Shown here piece after piece: positions 1 through 13,700 of a DNA stretch of 64,000 bases. The stretch comes from Helicoverpa zea (taxonomy: Eukaryota > Arthropoda > Insecta > Lepidoptera > Noctuidae). Position 1 is the stretch's first letter, and each line of letters begins with the position of its first letter. A program made the position numbers and the translations under genes. Where the stretch lies: contig NC_061468.1 in assembly GCF_022581195.2 (NCBI RefSeq), positions 11,488,001 through 11,552,000 of the forward strand, written 5' to 3'. Under the pieces are notes generated by a model, which saw only the letters and a program-made list of their open reading frames with translations, was not told the origin of the DNA and made no database searches.

Positions 1-861
1 TTCAGTGTCTAAAGCAAGCTGCTTTTAAGGTAAAGAAATGTACTTAATATAAAAAAAATTGTAGTGAAGTCTACTTGAAATAAGAAAATAAGTAAGGCTC
101 ATTATTCATAAAGCCATTTTTTTCAAGAGCTTTATATTTATTATTACAATGCTCACATAAACTGCGATTACATACTTATTTACATAACATTTCGTTCAAT
201 TTAAATTCAACTTTCACGGCAATCAAAAACACAATAATTTAATCCAATTTCGGCGCTCACATCAACAATAACCTTTAATAAGACCAGCCCTTAAATATCC
301 GCTCTATAATTCGAAGTTTTTGTTCCAAAGCCCCCAAAACCTTCTTCCAGGCGAGTTCCCCCAAATTACTGTAATACCCCAATGTGTATAAGCGTTATTA
401 TAAAATGGCGCTTCGCTGAGCCCACCTTTAGGCCTTATATTGAATGTCCCCTAACTCGTAAAAAAGTTCAGATTATGAGGATTGTGTTAAATTATACTTA
501 TAGATATATCTGTTTCATTTAGTGCAGACCATTGTTTGGTAGGTGTTTGATTAAGATATATTTTTTAAATATAGAAACATGTTGCGTCAAGAATAAGACG
601 CAAAAACGGTAGTGAATGTCCGTACAATCATGATTAACCTATGCCACGAGTCTTACTTCCTAACAAGTAAACGTAACCCTGAATTACTAGAAAACCTTAA
701 TTCTAAATAACACTAATTCTCGGTATGTCAGCGTTGCATGAAACTGCACAATTATGTTTGTAAGTGCAGTAATAATCTGTCGAGTTGTAAGTACTCAGAA
801 CAGTGTAAGTACCTTTTTAAGTGAAGCATAATTATATACTTTATCTCGATGCTGATCAGGA

Positions 862-935
862 AGACATAAGCTTTCCATTTATGTAAAAATCACTTGAACC
901 GGTTCAGCAGTTTCCGAGATAGCCGCATCAAAGTT
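862..935. repeat. Degraded transposon-derived fragment
   Basis: The stretch contains the phrase GAACCGGTTCAGCAGTTTCC followed by GAGATAG, after an ATTTATGTAAAAATC run. Variants of this wording (AACCGNTTCAGYRGTTTYCGAGAT) recur in insect transposon remnants, including the ends of non-LTR elements and Helitrons. No ends or target duplications are visible, so neither family nor orientation can be assigned. Confidence 0.35.
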
Positions 936-3040
936 GTTACTAAAATAAAAGGACTGATCAAAACATGTAGAGCTCTGTTAATACCCTAAACGTATAACTT
1001 GAAAATTAAGATGTCATCCAATCAACACTTCAAAAAGTTTTCGAGATAGAACATTTACAAGATGGACATTAAACATAGGATTACGCTTATGGTTAACCAT
1101 AAAATTAAAAAGCAATGGCAGTAAATTTTACATAAAACTTTGCATCAAAAAGTTATGTAAAACTATTTTTGTAACTTTTACGCGCCATAATGGTTTAAGG
1201 GATTTTTTTCCCATAAAAATATAGTGCACAAGTTTTTTACTGCCTACCGAAGTAATACCATGGGCCTTTTATGATATATCCTCCTAATCCTGAAAAAATA
1301 ATATACATTATCTATGCACACTGAAAACCAGATGATTATAAAAAAAAAAAAACATCACAAGGCGGGCTTGATAATGATATGTAAATGTAGCATACAAAAA
1401 CGTGGAAAAATCAGTACATTCACGTGACAAACATTTAGGAAATTTACGAGAATATCACTTAAAATATACACATAAAACGTTAGGGTGTAACATTTGCAAG
1501 TTTTAAGAGGCAAAACCTTCAGACGGTGAGTGATAAAAGTATATGGCCTTAAATATATTTTTACGAAGTCAGTCCTCTGGTTTCATTATGAGTTTTATTT
1601 AGATTTTAAGCGAATGGACGAGAATTTGTGCTCCCACCCTACACAATAAATAGGGTCGTTCCCTTCCGTAATCTCTTGCTTTGTAGTTTGTATCAAATAT
1701 CGCGCAAAATTGAATATTTTGCTTTGAGAATTAAATAAATGGATTAAGTCACAAATCACTCTGAGTATAAAACTAATTCACTAAATCAACACTAAAATCT
1801 AAAAAACTTTTCTACCATTATTATTTTCAGAACTTAAACTTAATATTAAAACGGTTATAAAAATAAAAGCTGACGGTGCAACTTAACGCTCGCCTTTTCG
1901 AACAAAAAATGACCTTAATACTTAAAGAGGCACATAAATCACAATCAAGAGTTTCTCTATTAATGCCAACATTAATATTTAGTCTTTAAAAGACCGTTAC
2001 AAAGTAAAATAATAGACATTATTATACTACCCACGGTTACCCTTATATGGAAACTAGCTTTATATTATGCCAGTTCATGTTTAATCAATTATTAGTTAAT
2101 TTCAACCGGTTTTTAAATAAGTATTTTTTGTATTATTTTTTATCTATGCATCTGGTTTTAGAACTCGATTTTTATGAGCATCATATCAATTACCTACAAT
2201 TGACTTTGGTATCATATCATTTCGGAATAAAAAAATATTACGCAGATTATCCGTAAAGAAACAAAAAAGGTACAATCAAAAATCATTCCGAAACCCATTT
2301 GAAAATGTAACACATAACGCGGGTAAAAATCAATCTAAAATGAATCTCATTCGGTATTTCCATATTTTACACATACATAAACATCTCACGAGCTCACAAC
2401 GTTTTCACCCCACAGACCCGTAATGTGCCCCGGGCAATAAATTTATTATGATAAAGTCGATTTACGTCAATAGGCACAACTTTTTGTTGAATTGAAAACT
2501 TTTATTCCGTTCAAACTCTTTGAAAAAGTATTTCGGATACCGAACTCGTATAATAATATGTAGGTACACAATTTTCATGTGAAATCATTTTGTGCGATGT
2601 TTTCAATCCCGTGACTGAGTTGAACGTCTCCAAGTTTATTAATACGTCTTCAGAAGTACTTTTTTATGTTGGAATATGAAAAAAGTCTAAATGAAAATGG
2701 GGATTTGTGAAGCTCATTGAGATAAGGTTTCTATTCCTAAAATAGTGAGTGAAAAGAGTCTCCAGGGAGACGAATACAATAGACAGGCACGTTAACGCTT
2801 GGATTCTCTATTGATTGTTAGTTCAAATTTGATTCTATTCAACTTTTACGTTCAACTTTAGAGGTGGGACGCTCCTTGGACTTTTTATTTCGTTTTTAAA
2901 GAGCTTGTAGATACTCTCAGAACACGATTTTGTAGGATCTTTAACGTCAAAAATCCTTTCATAATGAACTCCAAAAACAGACTAATATCTATTCACTGAC
3001 TTACACCATATTTTACAATATACTCTCATAGAAATAATAA

Positions 3041-3295
3041 CATGAACAAAAAGCGTCACTCTCTCCACTACGCAATAAGGCACACGAGCCCAATTCTACG
3101 TTGGTACTCAAAAACCACAAAGTACCACAATTAATCTCCACCGTGAAAGTCAAGATTACCAAGATATCGAGCAATCCCGGCCGATCTCCGACCAAGGCCT
3201 GCGTAACATTACTTAGTGGAAAGAAAAATGCAGAAGTACCACAAGACTTAGGAGCCAGAATAGAAAAACCAAGAAAAAAAAACAAAAAGATTTGA
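3041..3295 (+). other. Open frame of 84 codons, possible coding remnant
   Basis: The frame is open from just after a TAA at 3038-3040 to the TGA that ends at 3295. It lacks an in-frame ATG and would begin at TTG (3101) if it began internally. The conceptual product is lysine-rich with a basic C-terminus (KPRKKNKK), and the middle is less AT-rich than its flanks. I recognise no domain. It could be a fragment of a transposon protein, an exon, or chance. The opposite strand also carries a 99-codon hydrophobic frame, which looks less like a real protein. Confidence 0.2.
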
Positions 3296-3929
3296 GAGAC
3301 CAGTAGGTACATACGTGTAGATTTAGCACAATGAGGTAGGTAATTTTATTGTTTTACTACAACTATGGTCAAAAACGCAATCGTAGACTACAACCTACAA
3401 CAGTGTTTTTAAGCAATTTCTTAGAAACTTCAACTGCGTAAGTAAAAATCCCATAAAATGGATAAGTTCTAATGCTCAGTCTATGGTTCATAGATTCAAA
3501 ATGAACCTTCTGCTTCGTCTTGCCTATTCAATGGTAATATGATCTCGTTCGTTCACTAATCGTTCATTCCGACCGAACGAGTCGAGTTTAACGTATCGCT
3601 TGGCAATGGGCGGTGTAGGTTTTATAATTTATTGTAGCTATTGCCCGGGTATCGTGAGAAATGTCTGTTCACTACACTTTGTTGGTTAAAGTTCGTAATT
3701 TTTGGTATAACAACTTTTGTATGTTCAATTTTGGGAAACTGAAATATTCATGAACTTCAAGGACTCGTATTTAAATCGACAAAACCGATGTGGATGTTCT
3801 TTCTTAAAGTACAATAACCTTGTTACCGTTCATAACCTGCTAAAATACTATACTGCCAACAAAAATAAAAAAAAAAACTCGTCATAATTACCATCAAAGT
3901 GTCTCATTGAAAACATACAAGTATTGTAC

Positions 3930-4010
3930 AGGCACCATAGCTTAAAGGTTAAGCTTTCACCATCCAAGGTTGGGTAGCAAGTTCGCTTCCTCGTCAAATC
4001 ACCTTGATAC
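3930..4010 (+). repeat. tRNA-like SINE remnant
   Basis: An A-box-like word (CATAGCTTAAAGG, 3936-3948) and a B-box-like word (AAGTTCGCTTCC, 3979-3990) are spaced about as in a tRNA head. The acceptor and T-arm stems do not form, so it is not a tRNA gene. It most resembles the diverged head of a tRNA-derived SINE. No tail or target duplication is visible. Confidence 0.35.
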
Positions 4011-7000
4011 GTTTTTTAGTTTAAAGAAGGAAGTTAGACTAACCTCTCGGATTATGTTACGTACAGTTAAAAGATTAATTGTTTCTATGTTCAGAACTGT
4101 TTGTGAATAAATGGAGCATTCGTTTTTGTAGTGGAATTCATTTTATTATTTTAGACGTACTTTACATTTTGTAATTAGAAGGAAATTTTACTTTTCAGTC
4201 CCTGTACATACTTACATTTGTCTTATCGTTAGATTTTTTTAAAGAACCCTCAGACTTCCTAAACAAACAAATGAAGACATAAAAATTTACGAACCGCTCA
4301 ATTGCTAACGCTTTAATCATTTTCTGTCAGATTTCTCAAATAAAATAATACACTAGCTGCCACAATAACAGAAATAATTAGATTTTACACACTTGTTAGA
4401 TGTTATTTTTCGAAATACAACAGTTTTTCGAACGATCTTCATTAACTAAATCACGCACTATACTACCGTAAGGGTAAGGTTTTGTTATGATAAGTTTAGA
4501 GGTTTCATAAGCGCACGCGATTTTCCGTAGGTTCAAGTGCATTTCATAGAAATGTCTATATGTAATAAAAAATCCACGATTGAATTGAATATCATATGAG
4601 ATAGAATTTAAACGATATTTGGCCATCCTTTACAAAGCTCTATGTAACTTACTTATTCTTAGGTTTTAGTTCGAGGCTAGATAAACCATAGCTTTCTATC
4701 AGATGCAAAGTTATCTATCCAGCAATCTTTCCTTTATTATTTCAATTAACCCTTCACCGCTCTCCACGCTACTAAGCCCGCACCCTAACACCACTATATC
4801 GTATTTTTTAAGCTCATTTCGTAACTATATAACCATCAATTGAACAGATAAAAATCTCAAATAGAATTACATCGCGTGTTTCAACCTCCATGGTCTAATT
4901 TTGGTTCTAACCCTACCGAATTAAAAAGCCACTCCAACGTTCTGGTGCATGCAAATCAGTTGTATTTTTTGTTCAGTCGGCTAACATTTTTATAAAACAA
5001 TGGGTGCGTGAATTGTAATTACAATGTCGAGTATTTACTTGTCAAGCGGTCGGTATAAGTGTTGAAGAAACGGCTACATTTAGATTTTTTAATGATATAC
5101 TTACTTTGTCCGGCTCATGACACGATGAAGTGTATGAATTAGCTAGCTTGTTATTTGGAACGTTTTTTTTTCGAAATAAGTGTTCATTGTGTTTGTGATA
5201 CTTTGGCTTTTTGTTACTTTTTTTTTGACAGGTACATTTTGGACGGCAAGAGTTATTTGCTATGTAAAAATTAGATTTTGGTGTGCTTACACAATACCAA
5301 AATCAATTCAGTATAGCAAACAATGTCATGAATTTAATATAAACAAAGTCTAGGTCACAGACAAATTGAACATAAAAAAATGTCTGCACCAGTCTAAGAC
5401 CAAGTTTTTTCGCAATGTTATTTTCAACACAAATACCTTTTTCCCTTAAAATATTCAAACACAAAGGTATAATACGGTTTTGTTTTTAAAGAATACCTTT
5501 CTATTTTGCAGCCAAATTTACGACCGACAATTTATTATTTTACTTCAAAAAAGTACTGAAAGTGTCATGTTTCACTAAATCAAATACAGCTACTTTAAAA
5601 ATCTACTGCTCAAGTAGTCACTTGAAAAAAATCCAATTTATTTTTAAGTACTTACGTAGTTAGCAATTGTGTAGCGACTGTACTTGAGTTTTATTGGCCG
5701 TTACCCTGATATTGGGAGCCGTGAGAAGGCTTTCCGTTGTCATGGTAACCACCTATTATGAACACCATAGAAGGTTATGTTAAAATGCTATAGAAACATT
5801 AATTCGATTGTTGATTTTCCTATTTCTACTATCTTATCTGATGCGCTTATTAATGCTTGTCCGTGAAAGCTAAAATCGTTTTGGGTTCTTATTTTTTATT
5901 ACCAAATATAATGTTATGGCAGATGAAGGGTTAACGAGCGATGATAGCTAAAGTTCTAAATCTATTTTAATTCTCCCATTTACATTTAAATACAATTGAA
6001 ATTCAAATGTGTCAACATATTTATGAGCATGACTGTACTTTGAAAACTTTATTTGGTTAACATAACTTTCGAGTGTCTAAAACGTTAATAAAAATACTTT
6101 TAGAAGTTTAGTTTGAAAGTCTTTGAAGAGAGAGTTTGTGAGTTTTTATAGGCCCATAACCTATTCACATTTAGAAAAAAAACTGTATTGATTATGACAG
6201 ATTTGTCTCGACCTTACTAATATATCTATAATATGGTTACAGCCATCATAAAAAATGGAGGGATATAAAAACGCATATTTTATTCAAAACGAACAACATT
6301 TTAAAATAGATCTTTTTACGGCATAAACTTGACATATTATGTTTTTTTTTTATTTCGTACAGATATATCTAAGTATTACGAATAAGCGAATGAAAACCAC
6401 CTATTTAACTTATTTCATGAGGTCCTTAAGGTATTATGTATTGTCTAAATTAATATAACCTGCCTCAAGTCCCATTTCCTCAATCAGAGTAAGCCCAGTA
6501 GCCGTCTTACATAGAAATTTACATTAATTAATGATTTCGTATGTATTTAGTCCAGTTAACTCGACTGCGTTATAGTTAACACTATTATAATTAATTAGAC
6601 AATTAGTAAATCTAATTTGATTGCTAATGCTTGTGTATTAGTATGATTGATGTGTTTTAGTCATTGTTGCTTAATCGCCACTCTCAGGGTTATGTGGTGA
6701 TTATCGTTTCTTGATTGTTGCAGGAAAGTACTTTCAGAATATTATTTTATGGGTTGCTTTTTGTCTGGTGTAAGTGACATTTCATATCGATATTGGAAAC
6801 TATGGGATGTGATACTCCCACATATGATTTTAGGTATGTAATTTTGGTTGGTGTCGTTAATAGACTTAATTTTTGCTGGCAGTTACGAAAAATGTAAAAC
6901 GATTTAATTTGTTGTTAGATTATTTTTCCACTTACTTACCACACAGATTAAGTTAAGATAAATAGAGAAACATTTCAGATAGCTGTTAACCCAACTAGAC

Positions 7001-10000
7001 AACTGCTATCATGTCTATGAACTTCCAAAAGATATAAAAACAAAAACAAAACGTTATCATCATAGTAACCTCGGTCCTATTACACCTACACTAGAAGTTG
7101 CGTGCCACAATGACGCGTGGTCATTAAACATCAGAAGCTTGACCTTCTGCCGTTTTTTACTCACTCGCAAGGGAATTGTAACTTGTTCTCGTTTTCAGGC
7201 AAAAACTTGTGTTATTGTTGGTAGTTTCTTTGATTTTTTTTTGTTGTTCAATGTAGGAAATAATGTGGAAAAATCATCTAAGTAAACATAAAAAAAACTA
7301 TGTGACAGAAGTCTTGAAAGAGATGAAAATGTTAGTAGCCTTAATCACGGCGACAGATAAAATTTTCTAGCCTTGACAAAAATCAAGCAAACAATAAAGA
7401 AATAGCCAAAAAGTCACGTCCACGAAACTGTGTTTGTATGACATTTCATTAACAAAATATTATAGAAATATTGCAAGTATTCGTGCATAAATTATGCTTA
7501 AGATTGTGTCACTAAACTGATTTAAAACACTATAATTTTGGTGGTTACCTTCACGCATATTATGGTGAAATATATAGAATAAATAAAAACCTAAAAGTAT
7601 TGAAAACTGGTCGTGGTTTTAAAGTAAAAAACAAACAGATTGATAATAAAGCAGCAGTATAATTAAAACTAGACGAAACTGCCAATTCAGATAATAATTT
7701 TACTACTTCATAAAACGTTAACAAAAAGAGCGGCACTAACTCTTTGATTAATGACGCGAATACTAAACCTGATGGCTATTACGTAATCACAGCAATAAAA
7801 GATCTAAATCGCCAATATATTTAAATTAATTGAAACTATAATACAATTAAAATTATACAAGAATCCAATTAGTTAGATACAATGTTACTGGCGCCGTAAT
7901 AAAAATTACCCTTCATAAGAGCGTAATAAATTATTGACAGCTGACTTTGAATTTACAAAGGAATTGAGCTCTTTACACTTTGAAATAAGGGCTATAATGG
8001 TTTGAAGTAAAATATCTCCTTGATAGTCTCAAGCCCGCGTGGGTGCTTAAAAGCCTCATACAGTGACATATTTTGCAATAGTATACGCAATCTGTGGAAT
8101 AATGAACGTTACACAATTCAGATATCGTTGGTAACTTCATAATTTAAATGATGGTGCCATAGGCTTAGGACATTAATGTGACAATAATATTTCCACACAG
8201 AATTTTGAGCCTTTTAAAATAAGTAGAGAATTCTAGAGATCGTAAAGATTTAAAAGAGCAATAGAGTGAAAACATATATCTCTAGCATAAAACTGACATA
8301 AATCCAATTGAAGCAAGAATTTACAGCTTTACAGTATAGAGGTACGAAAATGTACTAAAACTAATAAAACGCATGAACACACTGAGCTATAAAAGTCCAT
8401 AAAAGCAGCATGCCAACTCAGCCACTCTAAAACTCCAAATTAAATATCATCATACATCGTCTTTCCGATTGATTTCCACTCAAGCCTGGAATAAAACTGA
8501 ATCTCTCAAATCTCCCAGGATTTCTCCCAATTTTTACGAGAAACGAAATCCTTCTTTAATATCCAATCTATACACAGTTTAATAAACGATAAACCGAACT
8601 GCAGAACCATAAAAAGCTTGGAACGTAAAAAAGGAGAAAAAGGCGCAACAAAAGTTTTCTACAGGCATCGGGAGTTAATAAAAATCGTGCCCAAATGACT
8701 ACGGTAAAGTTTGACGTAAACATACCCACAGTACTGGCTGGAATTGGCGAAATTCTGCAATGATTTAAGGCTGCTGCGCGTTCCATTTTGTTCGTAGTAT
8801 AATTTCTTGGTATGGAATTTGAAATTTATTGCGTGAATATTTGGAAACCCCTTCCCCAAATTAGCGATACTTATAAAAGTAACTCTTCAAGATATAACAA
8901 CTTTATCTTCAGCAAAAAACTGCCAGACTGTATAAATGGCATTATCAGAAATAAAATACCCTAAAAAAGAAAGTTTAAAACGAATCTACCCTTCTAAACA
9001 AATGAAGGCAGAAAGTAATTTGTCAAGTAAATCCTCAGCGTTCCAAGGAATGAGAAAGGATATCAAGCTGATATCTGATTAATGACTCCATAAATGATTA
9101 ATAGGCGATTTCAACCAAATTAAATGTGACAAGCAAATACTGGGGAAGGCTTAGGAGAATCGACTATTGAGTTCTTGAGATGGAAAAATTTACTGCGCTT
9201 TACATTCTGTGTGAACGATTGAAATTGGTATGTTCATGAGTTTTATATTGCTTTCCATTTCAAATCCTACTTATCTGCTGAAATCTAGTCATTTTAACAT
9301 TTACTTAGCTCAAACATATCTACATGACGGGTCCTTGAGAGGGCAAACAGCAGCCAGAGGCCACGTTACTTCCTCCATTTTAGCTAATCAGTTCACATCT
9401 AGCCTCTATTCATTCGACCTTAAAATAGCAAGATATAGCAGGATTTCCTCTATTTTATAAATAAGTTTCCTTAATTCCTTTCTGTATTTGGCTGTACAAG
9501 ATAATTCGTTGTTCGAACACAATCGGGCAATCAAATTGTTATCGTCGAGCAACATTAAACAGGGCTCCCATCGTTGTTTCTATTTTATTTCCGTGAATTG
9601 GCTTGTCTACTCCTTTTGATAATAACGGTCTTAATAATCTAATGTTCATCGTAATGGCTTCGAAAATTATCCCAAGATAGGCTTGCATTTTCAAGAGGTG
9701 ATTTTATTTAAATATCTAATTTTCCACCTTTATCTTTTTGAGCGTAACGAAGTTAAAAGATAATGAAATGCGATGAAGCTTTATGCGTTTATAGCATCAA
9801 AGACTCAACTGGCTTTTATAAAACACTTTTTCTTTCTTACGGCAACATAAATTCAGTCCTATTAATCAAGTTCATTAATTTGAATAACAAGCACAAGACC
9901 ATTGTTCGCCAACCTCCAAAATTAACACTCACTAAGCACCCAAATTACATAATCCTTTACAGAATCAAAGTTAACAACAGAGAATGACGCCCCTCGAAGA

Positions 10001-10524
10001 ATTATAACAATTTTTTTTACCATTATGACAAAACAAAAGCACAACCACAGGAGGGGGGAGAGGGAGGGGCGGACACCGTCCGAGTTCCCTTTCTGTCAAT
10101 TACCGTGATTAATGAAGCCCTCGAATATTGAAACGTTTATTCGACCGACGCCAAAAGTATTATATTACTTTAGAAACACTGTATCAACTTTTAATAAAGT
10201 CTCTCCAGGAATTACTCTTTTGAGTTGCGTAAACTGTACTGTTTACATTTTCGTTACGTTGTGTTCTATCTTATGCAGCACAAAAATATTAGCTTTTATT
10301 AGGTGAATAAATACTATTCCAATACACATTTTCTTCACCTAAGATTTCAATAAGAGTTAATGCTTATTCAATTACATATAATACGCACACCAGATTATCC
10401 ATCGCAATCCTGACTCTACAAATGATTTAATATCGAAATCTGCATAGAAATTCAGTGAAAACATTGTCGGTCACAAAGTCAATGAAACAGCACCGTGTCC
10501 CCTTGTATCGGGAGAACAAATTAA

Positions 10525-10759
10525 ACATTTTCCAACGCGACCGCCACCAGATTAAATTATGAATTCAAAATCGATTCGCTTGCTCACCCGCTGCGAGTTA
10601 TTTCCGAAGATTCGGTTTTACCGTCAAAATGTAGGAAAAGGAGTAGAAGGTTTGGTACTACTTGGAGTCATTTAGATGGTTATACTGATGTTACTGGTGT
10701 AGAAAATTACAGTAGTAGTGATGATGCTGTTGAGGATCCCAAACATGTGATTTTAGACG
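10525..10759 (+). other. Candidate coding exon, unrecognised
   Basis: A reading frame without stops runs from 10525 to 10851 (108 codons) and lacks an ATG. Within it the text ACG|GTAAGC at 10757-10765 is a good splice donor that would end an exon at 10759 in phase 1. Possible acceptors are CCACCAG (ending 10550) or TTTCCGAAG (ending 10599). The predicted peptide has a basic patch (KCRKRSRR) followed by an acidic serine-rich run (YSSSDDAVEDP), a composition unusual for AT-rich chance frames. It lies on the opposite strand from the exon at 45.5 kb, so it would belong to another gene. No family is recognised. Confidence 0.25.
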
Positions 10760-13700
10760 GTAAGCAAAAAGAAGGATTTAAATACAGAGCCAACGATTTC
10801 GCTCATAAAAAGAACAATCTTTTAAATTACACACCAAACATTATTCGATAAACTTTTCCTCACCACAAGCCCTTCCAAGTATTCCGATCGTCAAATTGCA
10901 TTGTTCATTTACATTAACATAGAAAGCTACATCCGCGTTTAAAAAGAAAATTACTCATCTTTCGGCCAATTCACCTGGATTTCCCCAGCCTGTCAGATTT
11001 CCATCAAAATAAATATCACGTACTTGGCACAGTAACTGCTTGTCATATAATAGCAACAGATTCATGATTGATGGTGAGCTTCCGAGAAATAGAACGGTTT
11101 GCGGAAGATTAATTCAATCAAGAAATTCGATTTCATGATGATTTCATACTAAATTTTCCACTTGTACAAGTTATTTTCCAATCTTTGATGTAATGCTGAC
11201 GGATATAACTTGAATTGTTCAACTTGGAAGTCGGGTTACGAAGTCAATTTAGATTCTATGAAACTTTGGAAGGACATTATTTTTAGGGTTTCGCGTCGTT
11301 GTGTCGATGTTGTTATTCAAGTTAATATAACTGAAACAATATCACGATTGTTGTGGCTGTTAGAGGAAGCTTTTGACAGTATTCTGGAATATGTTTATCT
11401 TTTACTTAAGTAAAGAGTATTTTTTCTGGTAACAAATAAGGAAAAGTGCTCGCGTCGAATAAACACAGTTTCCACAGCACAACAAAATTAAGTTAGTGTA
11501 AACGAAGTGGGAAAACATCAATTGTCGTCCACTTAAAGTGTTCGCAAAGGCAATTGTCTCATGATATCGGGAGGCTGCCAGGAAAAATAGTCACTTTAGA
11601 GGAGCAACTGTTTTTTTCCCCTAGTTGGCAACATCCAGACATTTTTATAGCGACACTTAACCGCAATCAAGTGGATCATTAGCCTGTAAAGGCCTGCCAA
11701 ATATCTTTGCTTCGCCTCCGCTGTTTTCTCACCCTTTTGCGTGAAAGATGCTGTAACACACACCTTTTTTGGACGAATCCCGCTTGGCCATTGCCAAGTT
11801 CTGGAACATTTTTTGTAGGACATTACGTCGGCTATTCCCTGCGGTCAGGCTACAGCTGTTTTCGTACGAAACTACGCGGTTTGGAAGCCGATTTTAAAAG
11901 CCCGTATCATTTTTGAAGAAAAACTAATTGAATTATGTAAAGAGACTGGTACCCGAAAAGTCAAATGCAAAACTGGAAAAGAATCACTCTGGAACGAGCG
12001 GCGGGCGGGGCGAAGCGAAAAAAAAAACAAAACATCAATTTTAATGAGTCGAAAACCCAAGAATTTTCTCTTACATTTAGAGAGCAATATTTTTTCTACA
12101 ACATTTAATCAGAGTAAGAAGTGAAATGGTAATTTGTGTGGACCGCTCGATGTAAATTTTATGCAAGAATTCGCTCGGCGCTCCCCTCTCCCTAAAAGGG
12201 GAAGGATTTTTGCAGCGGACAGAAAATTTTGCTTAGCCAAGTGAAATTTTAACTGCTACGACAGACACAGCTATGGAAATGCGAATACTTAATGCTAACT
12301 TACTTCCCGCTGGTTCATTATACTTCATAATTTTTGAGGGAAAAAATGTGATCTAAAGGGTTCCGATGGCTGTATTTTTTGCTCACACTGTTTTGAATAT
12401 TGAAATATTGATTTGCGTATCTTAACTACAAGGTATAATTTTGACGTTAACTGAAAGTATTTAGCTCGTTGAATAAAAAATTATAATAGGTACATGTCGA
12501 GCATCATCATTATCTTCAAATAGAACATTCAATATTTATCGAGATCGAGCGAAGAAAATACGTTTGCGAGCATTAAAAGTTTTTCAGTAACAAATCTTGA
12601 GGAGCTCAAAGTTGTTCTTGCTGAGATCAAAAACATTCAAAAACCTATTTAAAATTTGTAAGCAGGCTCAAGCACCAGATAACTACACAAGTAAAGCACT
12701 CTAAACTTTAACAATAATTTCAATGATGCTTCAATACAACGATGCTCCAAGTTCAACTCGATTCCATCAAATTATAACTTGTACAAGATAATCTAACTCT
12801 TTGAAGTAACGAAATCCACTTTTTGTTTTGGAATCCTTACAAATTAATAACTGAACAATTTCATTTGAGGGTAGTGTCCAAAAATTCTCCAGTTAAAGGT
12901 TCGAATGATTTAATTCAACTTCTTACACTGAATTAATAAATCCTGTCCAATTTGAACGCTGTTCCTCTAACTTTAGAAGTGAACTTTTCAGTTTGTTTCA
13001 ATTTGTTGGCCTCGATGGAAATTCAATGGTTATTACAATGGGGCTCCATAATAACAATAAACAAAAGATGTTCTATTTTATTGTATAATTTTCTCGAGTT
13101 GTTTTCGGTTCAATTGCTTTGGTGACAATGTTTGTTATCATGACCGATGTTTGTGAATTCATTAATTTGACAAGTTTTAGTTTAACAAAGTTGTAGCTCC
13201 CTTTTGTATTATTAATCTTATCATAAGATGGATTTGTAATCATCTTGTTTTGTTCCAAACTTAATTCTAAGATAACTTTAAGATGACTTTGCATAACCCC
13301 CAGTTCTGTTTCAAAATGTAAGTTAATCGGATTGAATTTTAAGCTTCATACCAAACCTAATTAGGAAACGCAGTTCCAAACGCGTTATTAATTTAGGAAT
13401 TCAAATGAATTCTATTGTCCAGCATGAACATGATTATTACGAATTCGCCATAATCCGTCGCTGGCTAAACACAGCTTATTAAGACCATGATTCAAACACA
13501 GGAATTGAACCGACTAAAATTAAATCAGCTCTGTACTAGTTGGAGTACGTCCACTAATTAGTAGTGCAATTTATACATCAAACGGCCAACGGTGATACGC
13601 ATCATCAAAACGTATCTAGCACAAAAGAAAGTCTGTTTGTATGAGTAATATGATCTGCAAAATTGTTGGAGCGATTTTGATTCTGTATTAATTTCAATGG

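Larger units (their letters stand above)
1..10524. other. AT-rich non-coding DNA with degraded repeat remnants
   Basis: I see no convincing gene here. The sequence is strongly AT-rich with many homopolymer runs, and the open frames are short and lack ATG-plus-splice support. Separately listed inside it are a transposon-derived remnant near 885, an open frame at 3041-3295 and a tRNA-like remnant near 3930. If the minus-strand gene starting at 45597 is long, this DNA could be intron or downstream intergenic sequence. That placement is inference. Confidence 0.6.
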
